64,000 nucleotides of DNA, from the NCBI GenBank assembly GCA_922989275.2, contig OV277864.1:21959550-22023549 (forward strand), written 5' to 3'. The translations under genes were made by a program, and so were the position numbers. The notes under the pieces are model-generated. The model searched no databases, had not been told where the DNA came from, and saw only the letters and a list, made by a program, of their open reading frames with translations. The stretch is from Gari tellinella. Taxonomy: Eukaryota; Mollusca; Bivalvia; Cardiida; Psammobiidae. Positions 41,679 to 53,269 of the stretch are shown here, one piece after another (the stretch's first letter is position 1; the number at the start of each line of letters is the position of its first letter).

Positions 41679-42398
41679 GGGTACCCAGCATTACTGTTTG
41701 CAATTATGAACCAAGTAGTTTATTTCTTTACCCTATTTGGTAGAGTTTTGTAAATACCTGTACGATTTCTTCTTCACTGTAACCTCGATACTTCTTGGTA
41801 ATTATTATGACATATCAATATATAAATTGAAAGAGTGAATTCAAGGCATCATAGACTATGATCATTGGCCGCATTACATGTACCTAGGACCTGATCACGA
41901 TCTAAACTGTCAGACAAAATATATGACTATCTATGGGACGAATTTTGTTAAATATCTTTTAATTTAAAAGAAATACTTTTTATTTTTTGCTTTATTATAA
42001 AGTATAAAAAATTCAAATGAATTTGGGTATTGTCAACTAATGACCTCCCTGTTTATATGTATATTTACTACAGTGGAGAATCTGTTATTCTTTCCCGATA
42101 AACGCGTTTACGCTAAAACTATTTTTTCTTTTACAAACAGTTTGGAGCCAGATCAGACGCCGGGAAACCCGGCGTCTGATCAGGCTCCAAACTGTTTGCC
42201 ACCAAGATAAACATGCAATATCAGAATTGTCCAAAAGTTGTTCTTTTTCTACGTTTTAGCGCTTTGCGTTTCGTACGTTTGCGTTTAAACGGGAAAGAAT
42301 AACAGATTCTCCACTGTATCAACTATTTGTATAAATGTTAATGATGTTCACTGTAGTGGACCTTATACAGATGTATTTCAATAAAGTGTCATAAAGTA
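41679..42398 (+). repeat. Repeat H, copy 2 (filled site)
   Basis: Aligned with 26357-26835. A MITE-A at 42069-42318 interrupts it between TATGTATATTTAC and TCAACTATTTGTATAAATG. It ends CAATAAAGTGTCATAAAG. Confidence 0.85.
42069..42318 (-). mobile_element. MITE-A, intact, inside repeat H
   Basis: A 250-bp copy with centre GCCGGGAAACCCGGC. It belongs with 14687-14936 in the TTTTTTCTTTTACAAACAG subfamily. Confidence 0.92.
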
Positions 42399-42455
42399 TC
42401 TTTGTTTATACTGCCGTGCACGCCCCGTTGTGCTACTTGATTTGAACATTTAACA

Positions 42456-42640
42456 TATAGATAGATAGATAGTTTATTGATACAAAAGGCCATAGGCCCA
42501 TCAGTACAGGTAAATTCAAAACTCTAAATACATAATCAAAACGTCAATGGTAGATGGTAAAGGTTTTACGTTTGCAAATAAGGAGAGGAAAATGAAGCAT
42601 ATTCTTTTGTAGTTTCAAATTTTATAACTAGGCGTTTGCA
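42456..42640 (-). repeat. 3' tail of a minus-strand retroelement, (GATA)n
   Basis: GATAGATAGATAGTTTATTG is followed by ATACAAAAGGCCATAGGCCC. Read on the minus strand this is a conserved-looking 3' end (GGGCCTATGGCC..CAATAAAC) with a TATC repeat tail, as in many LINEs. Confidence 0.55.
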
Positions 42641-43241
42641 ACGCAAAATAGTTTTCAAAACAGATTTTTTTGATTTGAAGTCATTGATCAATCCTAAATG
42701 ATTTTACATTTCATTTGGGTTTAGTGATGTTTCTAATGAGTTCACCTTTCGCGCACTAAAAACGAAATATAAGACATGGATTCTAATCCACGATAGATTA
42801 AAACACCTGTCTTGATTGGATTTTGTTTTAGTTTTGTTTCGTTTTTCTCTCAAAACATTGTCTGCCCTAATGTGTTGTTTATCAATAGCTTATGAATTTA
42901 AATACATGTAATATCAAAACTGTTAGCATGCAGTGTTGTAAAATTCCTCTTCTCTGCCTTGACATGTGAGACCATTTCGAAGGTAATTTGATCACTCGGT
43001 AGTCGAAAATTTTGATGTTTGATCAGGACCTAAACTGCAGGAACTCGAATCAATGTAACATGTTCACTAGTAATAGGACTATAACGTACGAATATGTACT
43101 CAAAATGCTGATATCAGGTGACAGAGTCTCTATCATGACAAAGAAGAGGTTAATTTCACTCAATACAATACATGGCATACACTACAGTTCATGCACAGTA
43201 CTATATCGCACATGACACTATATATACATCTATATACAAAA
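42641..43241. other. No recognised feature
   Basis: Possibly more 3' untranslated sequence of the retroelement at 42456; no exon or TIR is found. Confidence 0.35.
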
Positions 43242-43449
43242 TGAACAGCAAAACCTCTCAATCACGACCACTAAATAAAGGCCAAATGATTGTTTACAAG
43301 ACAGGTGAACGCCCACGCAAAATGACAGTAAAGCCGAAAGCCCTTAAAAGAGCTTTCCGCTTCACATCCACCCACCCTAAGCAGTCACCTGCCCCTAATC
43401 CCATATAATTATCACAATTCAGTGGTCGTGCTAGAGAGTCCAAACTGTA
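43242..43449. mobile_element. MITE-D, diverged
   Basis: AACAGCAAAACCTCTCAATC to AGTGGTCGTGCTAGAGAGTC and CTGTA. The hairpin (GACAGTAAAGCCGAAAGCCC and GGGCTTTC-like complement) is recognisable with mismatches. Confidence 0.65.
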
Positions 43450-44475
43450 TATACTATTTCGTTAATTTGCTACTGTTACTTGCCTTGCCGAAAAGAAATG
43501 CAAGACAGTAAGCAAAATACAAATCAACTATAAAGCCTAGTTTGTATTAAAATGACATTGGCATTTCAAGAAAAGACATATTGTGATGTGTATGTTCCAA
43601 ACGTGAGGCCTTGTCCTTATTAGAGGGCAAGACTACACTATGGAACATCAAATAACATCGGTATAACTATTATAAGCATGTGAAATATTTTGATCAATAT
43701 TGAGAGAATGAAACATTGAAGTTAACAACTCATGCCTAATCGTTTGTAACAGTGATAGCTTAAAATACAGAATTCTAAGAAAAGCAAAGAACTAAGGTTC
43801 AATATTTTGGCACAGCAGCATTTCATACATTTCCGTTTAAAGATCATTATATGGAAACGCGTGTTCTGCTGTTGTTATTTTCCCACTGCTAACATTGCAA
43901 TTATTCACAGACAATGCAATAAAATGAAACAATACACAATCAAAATACAAAAACAAAAATAAACAATCAAACAATATAAGAAATGAATGAGAACAAAATG
44001 TAAAACAGTTTGACCTGTATTTACGAGAATATTTAATGAAAAGCCAAGGAATTCCTTAAAGGCAGGTGACTCCCTAATGCAGAACACAGCAGTGTCCTGC
44101 ACTAGTGATTCACCCTTGTTTAAAGGATACAGTAACCGTTTGTTTGGTCGCTCACTACAGCTTAGCCACAGATCTATGAAAAAGATCTGTCTAACACTGC
44201 ATATGTAAAATATATTTTTCAACATAAAGGGAGGTAATTGGGGTATATACTGTATCAGCATTGGAGAAATGCGAGTACAGAAGATACTTCCAACTGTTCA
44301 AAATAATAGATATTTAAAAGCAGAACTTTAAATATAAATTAGGCCGTTTTGAAATTCCAAGAAGAAAGCAAGATTATGCAAATTGATGTTTAAAATCTAA
44401 ATTTGAAGCATGAAACGTATATTGAGTGTTATAAATACAAAAGGGAGGTAATGACTAATTTCTTACAATAAGCGA
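43450..44475 (-). other. Likely 3' untranslated region of the LINE at 44.5-45.8 kb
   Basis: AT-rich sequence following the minus-strand ORF2 stop. AAGGGAGGTAAT occurs twice (44229 and 44442). The 118-codon frame at 43905-44261 is low in complexity at its end and not convincing. Confidence 0.4.
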
Positions 44476-44721
44476 TCAGTTCAAAAGAAAAGTTCTATCT
44501 CTCTTTTCAAAACATTTATGAACAAAGCATGCTAATTTCCGTACTTTATCAGGTATTTCAAGCTGTAACAGTTGAACGAACTTAGGAATATTTGGATTTC
44601 TCCAGAAGTAACTATCAATGTATGTTTTTCTTAGATCCTGGTATAGTGGACATTCTAGTAAAAAGTGGTATTCATCTTCAATGGTATTACATATTTGGCA
44701 TTTTCGTTCGATTCTTGGCAT
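44476..44721 (-). pseudogene. LINE C-terminal zinc-finger domain, frameshifted
   Basis: It continues the RT frame of 44655-45840 in another phase. MPRIERKCQICNTIEDEYHF and LLECPLY give C-x2-C-x8-H-x4-C. The shift lies close to 44721-44730, where the upstream frame reads ETGRWNK and then leaves the family pattern. It ends in a normal stop at 44476. Confidence 0.85.
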
Positions 44722-45840
44722 CTTGTTTGCTTATTCCAGCGTCCAGTTTCAATTTTCAATCTATGTGACGATAGTCTTAATCTTGTCAAGTCTTTCCTGA
44801 ACTTCAATACAGTAACTTGTGTTAAATATATCTTAAAACCAAACTCTGCAAATAAAATATAAGTTGATGAACGAGTTGAGTTTTCTAATTCTGAGTGCCA
44901 ATTCTGACAAAACTTATCATTAATTCTCTGCTTGCAAGTTTGTATAAAAGCTTTTTCATTCCCCACCCCTTGATTAAGCCATGCAAAATTTAGTCCTAGC
45001 GATTCTAATAATCTGTTAACATTAAAAGCCCATGATTTTCTGTTTGGGTGCTGATTCAAATCATTTAACATCATATTGTATATTACTTTTACATAATTCG
45101 TCTCAGGACTTTGAATTACTTTTAGCCAGTAGCGAATAATGTTTACTAATCTATTAGCCCTTAAGTCTGTCCTACCTAACTCGCCATAAATAAAATTGTT
45201 TTGGGTTTGAGTTCTAACACCAAGTATTTGTTTCCAAAATTGTAGATGAATTTTTTCTAGTTTATTCGAATGTGAAAAACCCCATACCTCGCTCCCAAAG
45301 TTCAGAATAGGTAGAATTAATTTGTCGAATAAATCTAGTGTATGTTTGACTGATATGTTTGAAAATCTGTTTAAATAAGATTTTAATTTGAAAATTTCCT
45401 TTAATGCTTGCCCACTGAGTGCGGCATGTGTTTCTGCAAACGATCCACCCGTTGTAAACACTATGCCTAAATAACTAAACTTGTTTACAATCTCAATTTC
45501 CGTATGGTTAAATGTAAAATTTATGTTTCTGCTTAATCTGCCACCTTTCTTGAAAATCATAATTTTAGTTTCGTCGACATTTACTGTCAGTTTCCACTTA
45601 ACACAGTACTCATGCAATATATCTAGACCAGTTTGTAAGCCAGTTTCTGACTCAGAAAATACAATAATATCATCTGCATATAACAATAAGCATAACTTTA
45701 ACATTCCAACGTCTACTCCTTTAAAACCTTTTAAAATAAACTCTTCCTCTAAATCATTTAAATACATAGAAAATAAAAATGGTGAAACACATTCACCCTG
45801 AGCTACCCCCAATGAGCACGAGAAGCTATATATATGTTTA
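44655..45840 (-). pseudogene. Non-LTR retrotransposon RT, 5'-truncated
   Basis: A minus-strand frame of about 385 codons beginning in RT motif B (GVAQGECVSPFLFSMYLNDL). Motif C follows as LLLYADDIIVFSES with intact catalytic YADD, then the thumb region (FSYLGIVF; PILNFGSEVWGF). Motif A and everything N-terminal is gone, the usual result of incomplete reverse transcription. The last 30 codons after ETGRWNK are out of frame. It is unrelated in detail to the RT at 38.9 kb, so two LINE families are present. Confidence 0.9.
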
Positions 45841-46036
45841 ACTTAAAATTAACTTGTAAAAAGTGTTAGCGCCTATAAGACGTGATAATAACTTAAACAT
45901 TTTGCTCTAAATAACATTTGGATTTTGATATGTACTTATCAATTTGTAATAAAGAAGCAAACAAAATTAAAAGTAAACAATTACGAGAGTATTGAGTAGG
46001 ACTTGTTATGTTGTTTTGTCTTTGGCAATTAAATAC
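45841..46036. other. Left flank of the LINE
   Basis: No recognisable upstream part of ORF2; this is the truncation boundary. Confidence 0.4.
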
Positions 46037-46550
46037 TACACTCAGTGCAAAAAGAAACGCACACCGTACTCAGGCGCAGATTAAGATACTTTTATTGAAG
46101 AAAATAAGAATACTAAGACTATATCTCGAGATTAATTTAATTCGGCAACAAGTTCAGAAAATAAAATACTCAAAAACACTGTGCTGCCTTTTAACCCTTT
46201 CACTATTTATGACGCCAAAAAGCGCGTGTGCAAACAGTTTGGATCCAGTTCAGACGCCGCGTATCGATATGCTTTAAGTCTAACTACATTGAATTTTTAC
46301 TTTGAAACGATTTTTGAACAAAATATAAGCAGACGACAATAAGACGGTGAAGGGGTAAAATCTCACGATTAATTTGTCAGCGACAGAGTAAAATACAGCC
46401 TGTTTAAAACACCGCAACAATTTGTGCAGGTTGTGATGCTACCAGTTCAATAATAAACCTCTCTGTTTCAACATTGATTAACCTCAGGCAGAACTACTGA
46501 CAAAAATATTGTGATGAAAACAATGTGGGTTTCTTTTTGCACTGAGTGTA
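46037..46550. mobile_element. Mariner-like MITE holding a MITE-C
   Basis: TACACTCAGTGCAAAAAGAA at the left and TTCTTTTTGCACTGAGTGTA at the right are inverted repeats with TA targets. The TIR resembles that of the element at 10427-11621. No transposase is present. A MITE-C (46191-46360) is nested in it. Confidence 0.8.
46191..46360. mobile_element. MITE-C nested in mariner MITE
   Basis: TTAACCCTTTCACTATTTATG begins it and GACGGTGAAGGGGTAAAA ends it. The core GTTTGGATCCAGTTCAGACG has lost its right arm. Confidence 0.65.
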
Positions 46551-46875
46551 CATGACAGTCCCTAAATTGGCAAGTTCAACTAAATGTACCGCGACACTTG
46601 AAAATATTCTTGATCAAAAGTCGTCTAAAAGAAACACACGGAATTTACGCATACATGTATTTACATCATTTTAATAATCAATTTTTAGAATATTCATTTC
46701 AGTATTATATGGAATAGCAGTATAAGAATATAAGACCCCGATATTAATAAAAGGTACGTATGGATGATTTCCCGTTAACAAAAACAGGCTCCTAACAAAA
46801 CATAATATTATGATGACATAAAACCACCGTAGTCATAATACCGGTAAATGACAAATCATAGACGAGCACACCTGC

Positions 46876-47099
46876 GTTTACCCTTTCGTTGTCAAACTTA
46901 CCCTTCACCGCCATATTGTCGTCTGCTTCAATATTGTTGTCTGCAATAACGTGATTAAGTTATCTATAAGGCGGTATGACTGATGGGTGCCAAACAGTTT
47001 GGTTCCTGATCGACGTCTGATCAGGATCTAACACACGTTTGACGTCAGTGAAAGTGACATGTTTAAAACTAATAAATAAGCTGCATAAAAAGAGTTAAT
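46876..47099. mobile_element. MITE-C
   Basis: TTTACCCTTTCGTTGTC begins it and AAAAAGAGTTAA ends it. GCCATATTGTCGTCTGC follows the left end and the core is CAAACAGTTTGGTTCCTGATC with a shortened centre (GATCGACGTCTGATC). Confidence 0.6.
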
Positions 47100-47258
47100 G
47101 TATATTTTCAGTAGCAAACAGTTTGGATCTAGATAAGACTCCCGGAAACATCGTGTCTGAGCAGGTTCCAAACTAAGTAGATGATGACTCAAAAGGATAA
47201 GGATTACTCATTTCACGGTCTATCCTTCGAGACTTGCAAACATTAATTACGTTAAATA

Positions 47259-47508
47259 TACAATGGAGAATCTGTTATTCTTTCCCGTTTAAACGCAAAC
47301 GTACGCAAACGCAAAGCGCTAAAACGTAGAAAAGAACAACCTTTGGACAATTCTGATAGTTCATGTTTATCTTGGTGGCAAACAGTTTGGAGCCTGATCA
47401 GACGCCGGGTTACCCGGCGTCTGATCTGGCTCCAAACTGTTTACACTGCAAATAGTAGTTTAAGCGTAAACGCGTTTATTGGGAAAGAATAACACATTTT
47501 CCACTGTA
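47259..47508 (+). mobile_element. MITE-A, intact
   Basis: TACAATGGAGAATCTG to CATTTTCCACTGTA, 250 bp, centre GCCGGGTTACCCGGC. Confidence 0.9.
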
Positions 47509-48473
47509 ACTCTAATACTCGGCGTTTGATTAGTGCAATCACTGTTTTGGGTTTATCGTTTATTGTCTTTGATCATGTTCTCGAGATTCCGCTCACTTCA
47601 TCACGAAGATGAAAACACAAGAAAGCGATGATTTTATATCAGATTATCAGAAAAGTGAAAGATATTATATTTCTACAGTTAAATGCATGTCTGCACTCTG
47701 AAAAGTGGCGTCATTTTGTTTCAAATGCAAACTTAAACGTCTCTAAAATAACGTACACTTTATTTAAGTATAATCGCCTGACCATTAGCCGGCTGTCTCG
47801 ACGACTATTCTTAATTCGCACTTATCAGTTCCATAGTTTAGCGGAGAATCATAAATAGCCATGACGAGATGCTAAGGAAAGAAAACTAACTGCCAAATAA
47901 GGTCACACCTGCACGACGATCAACATTGATGATTTGGTAAACACGCGTGGTGATTGTACTTTCATTTTTGTAAATACAGTAGCTCAGGTCTGTCTGTCTG
48001 AAAGGCATTTTGTTCAATTGATCTTAATGAAATGTTTGCAATATTGTTTTAGAATACATATATGACACAAATGACAAGTTTAAAGGGATTTGGAGTTATG
48101 TTAAATAAAGAATGGCCTGTTAAAGTCATCGTTTATATTAGAAATGTCTGTTTAACGTTTCTTTGCTACAATAACTCAGCAAACTTCCTTTGGAAATTAA
48201 TTATTTTTTTTTGGTTAGTTCATTCGTGCAAATTACGTACTCATAAATCAGTAAATTATCTAGTATTTACTTTAACCAATAACGAGAAAATAAGTGGAGT
48301 GTCAGTGAATGCTGTGCATGTAACGCACAACGTAGACGACGTTTTTCCTTGTGTAAAGCCTACAGGTCGACTCTGTTTCAGAAACGAGACGATCATGAAA
48401 ATCATCTTTGTTGAGGACGAAACACTGTGAACACATACGGGATACAATTTTTATCAGATCTGCAAGAAACTTA
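47509..48473. other. No gene recognised; two open frames
   Basis: Plus-strand frames of 76 codons (47628-47858) and 122 codons (48062-48430) lie in non-repetitive DNA. The latter includes SVNAVHVTHNVDDVF and a few cysteines. Neither has a recognisable domain and both could be chance. Confidence 0.25.
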
Positions 48474-49445
48474 GCCAAAATGTTTGTCTTCCTTATTTTC
48501 TAGGTCAAATTTGAATGTGGGTTAAGTCCGGTCAAAAAGTAGGTCATTTGGTCAAATAGTTTAAAAAACCTTGTGAAAACTCTAGAGGCAACAAATCTAA
48601 TTGGAGTTTAATGTAACTTAGTCAAAATATATGTCTTATTGATATCTAGGCCAAGTTTAAATGAAGGTGTTGTCGGATCAAACACTAGGCCACTAGGTCA
48701 AATAAAAGAAAATTTTTGTTAACACTGTAGAGGCTACAAATCTCATTAGATCTTCATGAAACTTTGTCAAACTATTTGCAGTTTTGATTTCTATATCACG
48801 TTTGGATTTGGGTCATGTTGGTTGAAAAACTAGGTCACTATATTAAATCAAAGAAAACCCTTGTGGAAACTTTAGAGGCTACAAATCTCATAAGATTTTC
48901 ATGAAACTTGGTGAAAATGTGTGACATATTAACATCAAGCTGAACTTTGAATGTTGGTTACCTCCAATTAAAAACTATGTCGCTAGGTCAAATCATAGAA
49001 ACAACCTTGTTAACACTCTAGAGGCTACACATCCCATCAGATTTTCATGAAACTTGCTAAAACTGTTAAACTTGTTGATTTCTAGATCAAGCTTAAATGT
49101 TGATAATGACATAACAAACTAGATCACTAGGTCAAATCATAGAAACAACCTAGAGGCTACAAATCTCATTAGATATATATAAAACTTGGTCAAAACGTTT
49201 GCCGTTTTAATATCTAGGTTATGTTTAAATGTGGGTTATGTCGGATTAAACACTAGGTCACTAGGTCCATGCATGAAAAAACATTGTTAACACTCTAGAA
49301 ACTGCATTTCTCATTTGATATTGATGAAACTTACTCAAAATGTTTGCCTCATTGAAATGTAGGCCACGGTTGAATGTTGATAATGTTCGGTCAAGTTTTA
49401 CATGGTGTACCAGGTGAACGATATGGAGCTATGGTGGCCCTTGTT
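48474..49445 (+). repeat. Tandem repeat, about 145-bp unit
   Basis: CTCTAGAGGCTACAAATCTC recurs at 48581, 48726, 48871, 49017, 49149 and 49294, spaced 145, 145, 146, 132 and 145 bp. Each unit also has TTCATGAAACTTGGTCAAAA and AACTAGGTCACTAGGTCAAA. It ends CCAGGTGAACGATATGGAGC and GGTGGCCCTTGTT. This matches a tandem repeat I know from many molluscs (memory, not searched). Units are diverged, so it is old. Confidence 0.85.
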
Positions 49446-50128
49446 ATTGTTATTATCTACAAACAATTTGAGCTTTTGATTGGATAAACCTTCACTTGAC
49501 GTTTGATCACCTCGATTCCTCTTTCAAATCGCCTAAAGCAAAATGTACATCAAAAATGGTTTCCTGAAACAGGCAAAGGGTTAAACTAAAGCCAAAACTA
49601 CTTTGTAAAGTATTTAACTTATTTGTAGGGTTGGATTTAAGATATCCGTCTGAAATATGGGATACAGAAAGTCGAAAGAAATTGGACGAGTTCTCTTTAA
49701 ATTTATATTAAATGTTAGAACACACACCGCTACAGTTGGGGTATAAGGTGAACTGGATAGGTACCAATTGTATATACAAAGATGTTAAGGTATTCCGAAA
49801 TATTTGTTTAAATTATAAAAAACTGAGATCGTTTTACGGACACGGCTAGTAGTGAAGTTTGACATTTGTATAATAATATCAATACTACGTTTGCTTATCA
49901 AGGCTACTTAGATGATTAACCATATCATTTCACACATTATATTACAAAACAAATTGCTGTTGAATACCTCTAACAATCAAACCCGGCGATACGGTACGAA
50001 TGGAATTCTACGAGCTGAATGATAGTGTATTTATTTTGTTTATAATGATATTTAAGATGAATATCGTTTATTATAAAACGCCAATGATGTTTAGAGTTAC
50101 TAAAGAAGTATTTAGATATTCACCAAAA
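49446..50128. other. No recognised feature
   Basis: Unique-looking AT-rich DNA. Confidence 0.4.
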
Positions 50129-50321
50129 CAGAGCACCAGATAAGGGTAGTTTTTCAAAAACTAAAATCTTTATTTCTGAATTAAACCCTATGGTGTTACT
50201 ATTCATTAGAATCGTCTCGAAGAGACGATTCTAATGAGTAGTAACACCATAGGATTTGGTGCTGAAATAAGCGAGAAAATGTTTGATTTGTTGAAAAAAC
50301 TCCCTCTTATCTGGAGCCCTG
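50129..50321. mobile_element. Foldback element K, copy 1, full palindrome
   Basis: CAGAGCACCAGATAAGGG to CTTATCTGGAGCCCTG, flanked by ACCAAAA on both sides. The inner palindrome AACCCTATGGTGTTACTATT..CGTCTCGAAGAGACG and complement has arms of about 36 bp. CAG..CTG ends with a 6-8 bp duplication suggest a hAT-like mover (inference). Confidence 0.75.
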
Positions 50322-51032
50322 ACCAAAATGTAAGGCAAAATATGGTTTAATTTCTAGAAATGTTTCTAACGAATGACAGACACGGGTCGGATCCGTTTGC
50401 ACCATGCTAAAACGTTGCCTTTTCGGCAAAGGAATCTTTTGCATTATAATAATAAATAGTTCTCTAAAATATAAAATAACCATGTATTCTATCAGATTAT
50501 ATGCTTTGCGTATAAGTGACTTCTAATATCATTTATACCAGATACATGTACTACCAACAGTAACTCCTTGAATTTATATAATTGCGTTATAATATGGGGT
50601 GTACATGTATTTACTTTATGTTATAAGATTGTGTGCTTATGTACACGTCTGATTATAATAGGTTATGTTCTGTTCATATAATATGTACTTGTACAGTAAA
50701 AATATGTTTTAATTTATCACAATTGTATCTAAATATGTGGTGTTACCGACAATCTGAAAGAAGTGTGAAGAAAATGAAACACGCCTTCCTTTCTGCCAGA
50801 CATGAGTGACGTCAATGCCACGACCGTTAAAACGGTCTTGATGTACCTAAAGTGTTAAAATCGTGTTACAAGTATAATGACTTTACATATAAACCATTCA
50901 AAGCTAAAATCATGATGGAATGTGTATCAAAGCTAAATATAAGTTGGTAGGGTGAAAACAGAAGCATTGCTATTTCCATCAAAAGATATAAAGGTGCTAT
51001 GTTTAAACTTGGACATATGAGTATGTTGGCTT
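50322..51032. other. No recognised feature
   Basis: AT-rich; a family C-like GACCGTTAAAACGGTC palindrome is at 50822-50837. Confidence 0.35.
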
Positions 51033-51515
51033 TTAACCCTTTCTGCGCCAAATCAATCGTAATGGATGTTACAGTGGAAAATCTGTTATTCTTTCCCGTT
51101 TAAACGCAAACGCAAAGCACTAAATCGTAGAAAAGAACAACTTTTGGACAATTCTGATATTTCATGTTTATCTTGGTGGCAAACAGTTTGGAGCCTGATC
51201 AGACGCCGGGTTACCCGGCGTCTGATCTGGCTCCAAACTGTTTGCACTGCAAATAATAGTTTAAACGCAAACGCGTTTATTGGGAAAGAATAACACATTC
51301 TCCACTGTACCCCTTCAATATTATTTTGTTGTCTGCTTCCATATTGTTGTCTACAAGAACGTTTCAAAATTAGATTAAAGGTAGTATGACCTAAGAAATA
51401 TCGAAAAAAGTGTCCAAAAATTTTGATCCTTATCAGACGCCGCGTTACGCGGTGTCTGATAAGGATCAATACTATTTGCGAAGTCGCCTTTATGCTTTTG
51501 GCACCGAAAGAGTTG
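51033..51515. mobile_element. MITE-C interrupted by MITE-A
   Basis: TTAACCCTTTCTGCGCCAAA begins and GGCACCGAAAGAGTTGA ends it. TTGTTGTCTGCTTCCATATTG and the hairpin TTGATCCTTATCAGACGCCG (centre GCGTTACGC) lie after the nested MITE-A at 51070-51309. Confidence 0.8.
51070..51309 (+). mobile_element. MITE-A nested in MITE-C
   Basis: TACAGTGGAAAATCTG to CATTCTCCACTGTA with the full GCCGGGTTACCCGGC hairpin. It is inserted at a TA in the left part of the MITE-C. Confidence 0.9.
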
Positions 51516-51548
51516 ATCAAATATGAAATATTAGAACTCGACAACATA

Positions 51549-51620
51549 TTCTACTGGGGACGCGTTATTCTTTTCTAATGACACTATGTGCCAAACCAAT
51601 TCGAGTCCGATCAGATGCTT
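51549..51620 (-). repeat. MITE-A left-end fragment
   Basis: CTACTGGGGACGCGTTATTC and CAATTCGAGTCCGATCAGATG are worn family A sequence ending at the hairpin arm, directly before the next copy. Confidence 0.5.
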
Positions 51621-51622
51621 AG

Positions 51623-51872
51623 TACTGTGGAGAATCTGTTATTCTTTCCCAATAAACGCGTTTACGCTAAAACTATAATTTGCGGTGCAAACAGTTTGGA
51701 GCCAGATCAGACGCCGGGTAACCCGGCGTCTGATCAGGCTTCAAACTGTTTGCCACCAAGATAAACATGAAATATCAGAATTGTCCAAAATTTGTTCTTT
51801 TCTACGTTTTAGCGCTTTGCGTTGGCGTACGTTTGCGTTTAAACGGGAAAGAATACCAGAGTCTCCACTGTA
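51623..51872 (-). mobile_element. MITE-A, intact
   Basis: TACTGTGGAGAATCTG to GAGTCTCCACTGTA, 250 bp, centre GCCGGGTAACCCGGC. Confidence 0.9.
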
Positions 51873-52398
51873 GCTCGGTATTATATCATGATCAAAACCG
51901 TTTGCCGCTCAGGTTTTGATCAAGCTTCAACAATCCCGAGAAGCTGTATTTTTCATATTTATTTTGTCTATGCGCGTGCGTTTATTTTCGCTGAATGTAA
52001 AAAAAAAATATCTCCTTTTTGGTCCCCTCTAGCATTATTGTACCATAGGACATGTTGTTATTGTTACCATTTGATTGTACCAATCCCGACCTATAAGTAT
52101 TTCCAACTTTTTTGCAAACAGTTTCGATCTAGATCAGACTTTGTGTAACGCGTCGTATGATATTGACCCAAACTGTCTAGCACTCCTCATAAGGTTTCCT
52201 TAATAAGATACATGTTTGTACAAATATTATTGCAACATATTGTGCAAGCAAACAACTTCAGCGCAAGCGGGTTTACGACCGAATAAGGGTTGATGGGCGC
52301 CTGATCTCGCCAGGCATGTTGAAACCTTTATTTGACATCAGGTTGTAGCAAATAAAACCGCACACTCACTCTAAATTTGTTTAATAATATTACGAGCT
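51873..52398. other. Worn hairpin fragments, no gene
   Basis: GCAAACAGTTTCGATCTAGATC and a mismatched complement near 52112-52180 are family C-like core remains. Confidence 0.4.
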
Positions 52399-52664
52399 TT
52401 AACCCGTAGCTTCTTTCTAGTTTTGAAGACAAGTGACGACTTAAAGCAGGTTGAAAGTAAATCTGAATGCGTGTTAAGGCGCATTCTACTTTACTTTCAA
52501 TCCGCTTTAACGTGTGTCCAGCCAGCTTTAAGCTACCATCTGCTAGGAGATTGAAGCTATTTTATGTAGCATATTTATGACTGTATATTTAAAGTGGAAC
52601 TGTTTTACGCAGGGGATGAGTAAATCAAATGCATTAATAGGCGTATCTATGGAGATATTAATTA
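52399..52664. mobile_element. MITE-I
   Basis: TTAACCCGTAGCTTC begins it. The hairpin GACTTAAAGCAGGTTGAAAG..GCGTGTTAAGGCGC and complement is present and the right terminus is worn (GGAGATATTAATTAA). Confidence 0.7.
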
Positions 52665-52819
52665 ATAGACTTGATAACAATGTAATTCAAATGCGGATTT
52701 CATTGAGCGAAAATGTGCAGAGAGCTTCAAAAAAGTAAATGCCAGTTTAACGTCTGATCAGACTCCGCTCTAATTTTTGCGATTCCATACAGGTAAAATC
52801 GATGCTTAACTGTTAATAA

Positions 52820-53069
52820 TACAGTGGAGAAAACGTTATTCTTTCCCAATAAACGCGTTTACGCTAAAACTATTATTTCTATTACAAACAGTTTGGAGCC
52901 AGATCAGACGCAGGGTAACCCGGCGTCTGATCAGTCTCCAAAATGTTTGCCACTCAGATCAACATGAATAGTCAAAATTGTCGAAAAGTTGTCCTTTTAT
53001 ATGTTTTAGTGCAATGCGTTTGCGTACGTTTGCGTTTAAACGGGAAAGAATAACAGATTCTCCACTGTA
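52820..53069 (-). mobile_element. MITE-A, intact
   Basis: TACAGTGGAGAAAACG to GATTCTCCACTGTA. One stem base is mutated (GACGCAGGGTAACCCGGCGTC). Confidence 0.9.
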
Positions 53070-53269
53070 GCTATCATATTTATCCAATAGCGCATGCATT
53101 TAACACTGTTTTACAACTCGTGTGCAGTCTATTGAAATTTCACTGTACGTCTTTAATCAGTATGGATTCAGATAAGTCACACGCTGCATAAATCAGTGCC
53201 TGACCAAACTACAACTGTTTGACTCGTGTATAAACATTTCGCCAGTCTAACAACCATTGTACCATAGAA

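Noticed and set aside
51086..51547. 153-codon minus-strand open frame as a gene
   Set aside because: It translates a MITE-A and MITE-C. The same peptide pieces (RRRVTRRLIRLQTVCHQDK) recur at 4929, 15777, 31950, 51066 and 51685, all at MITE-A copies.
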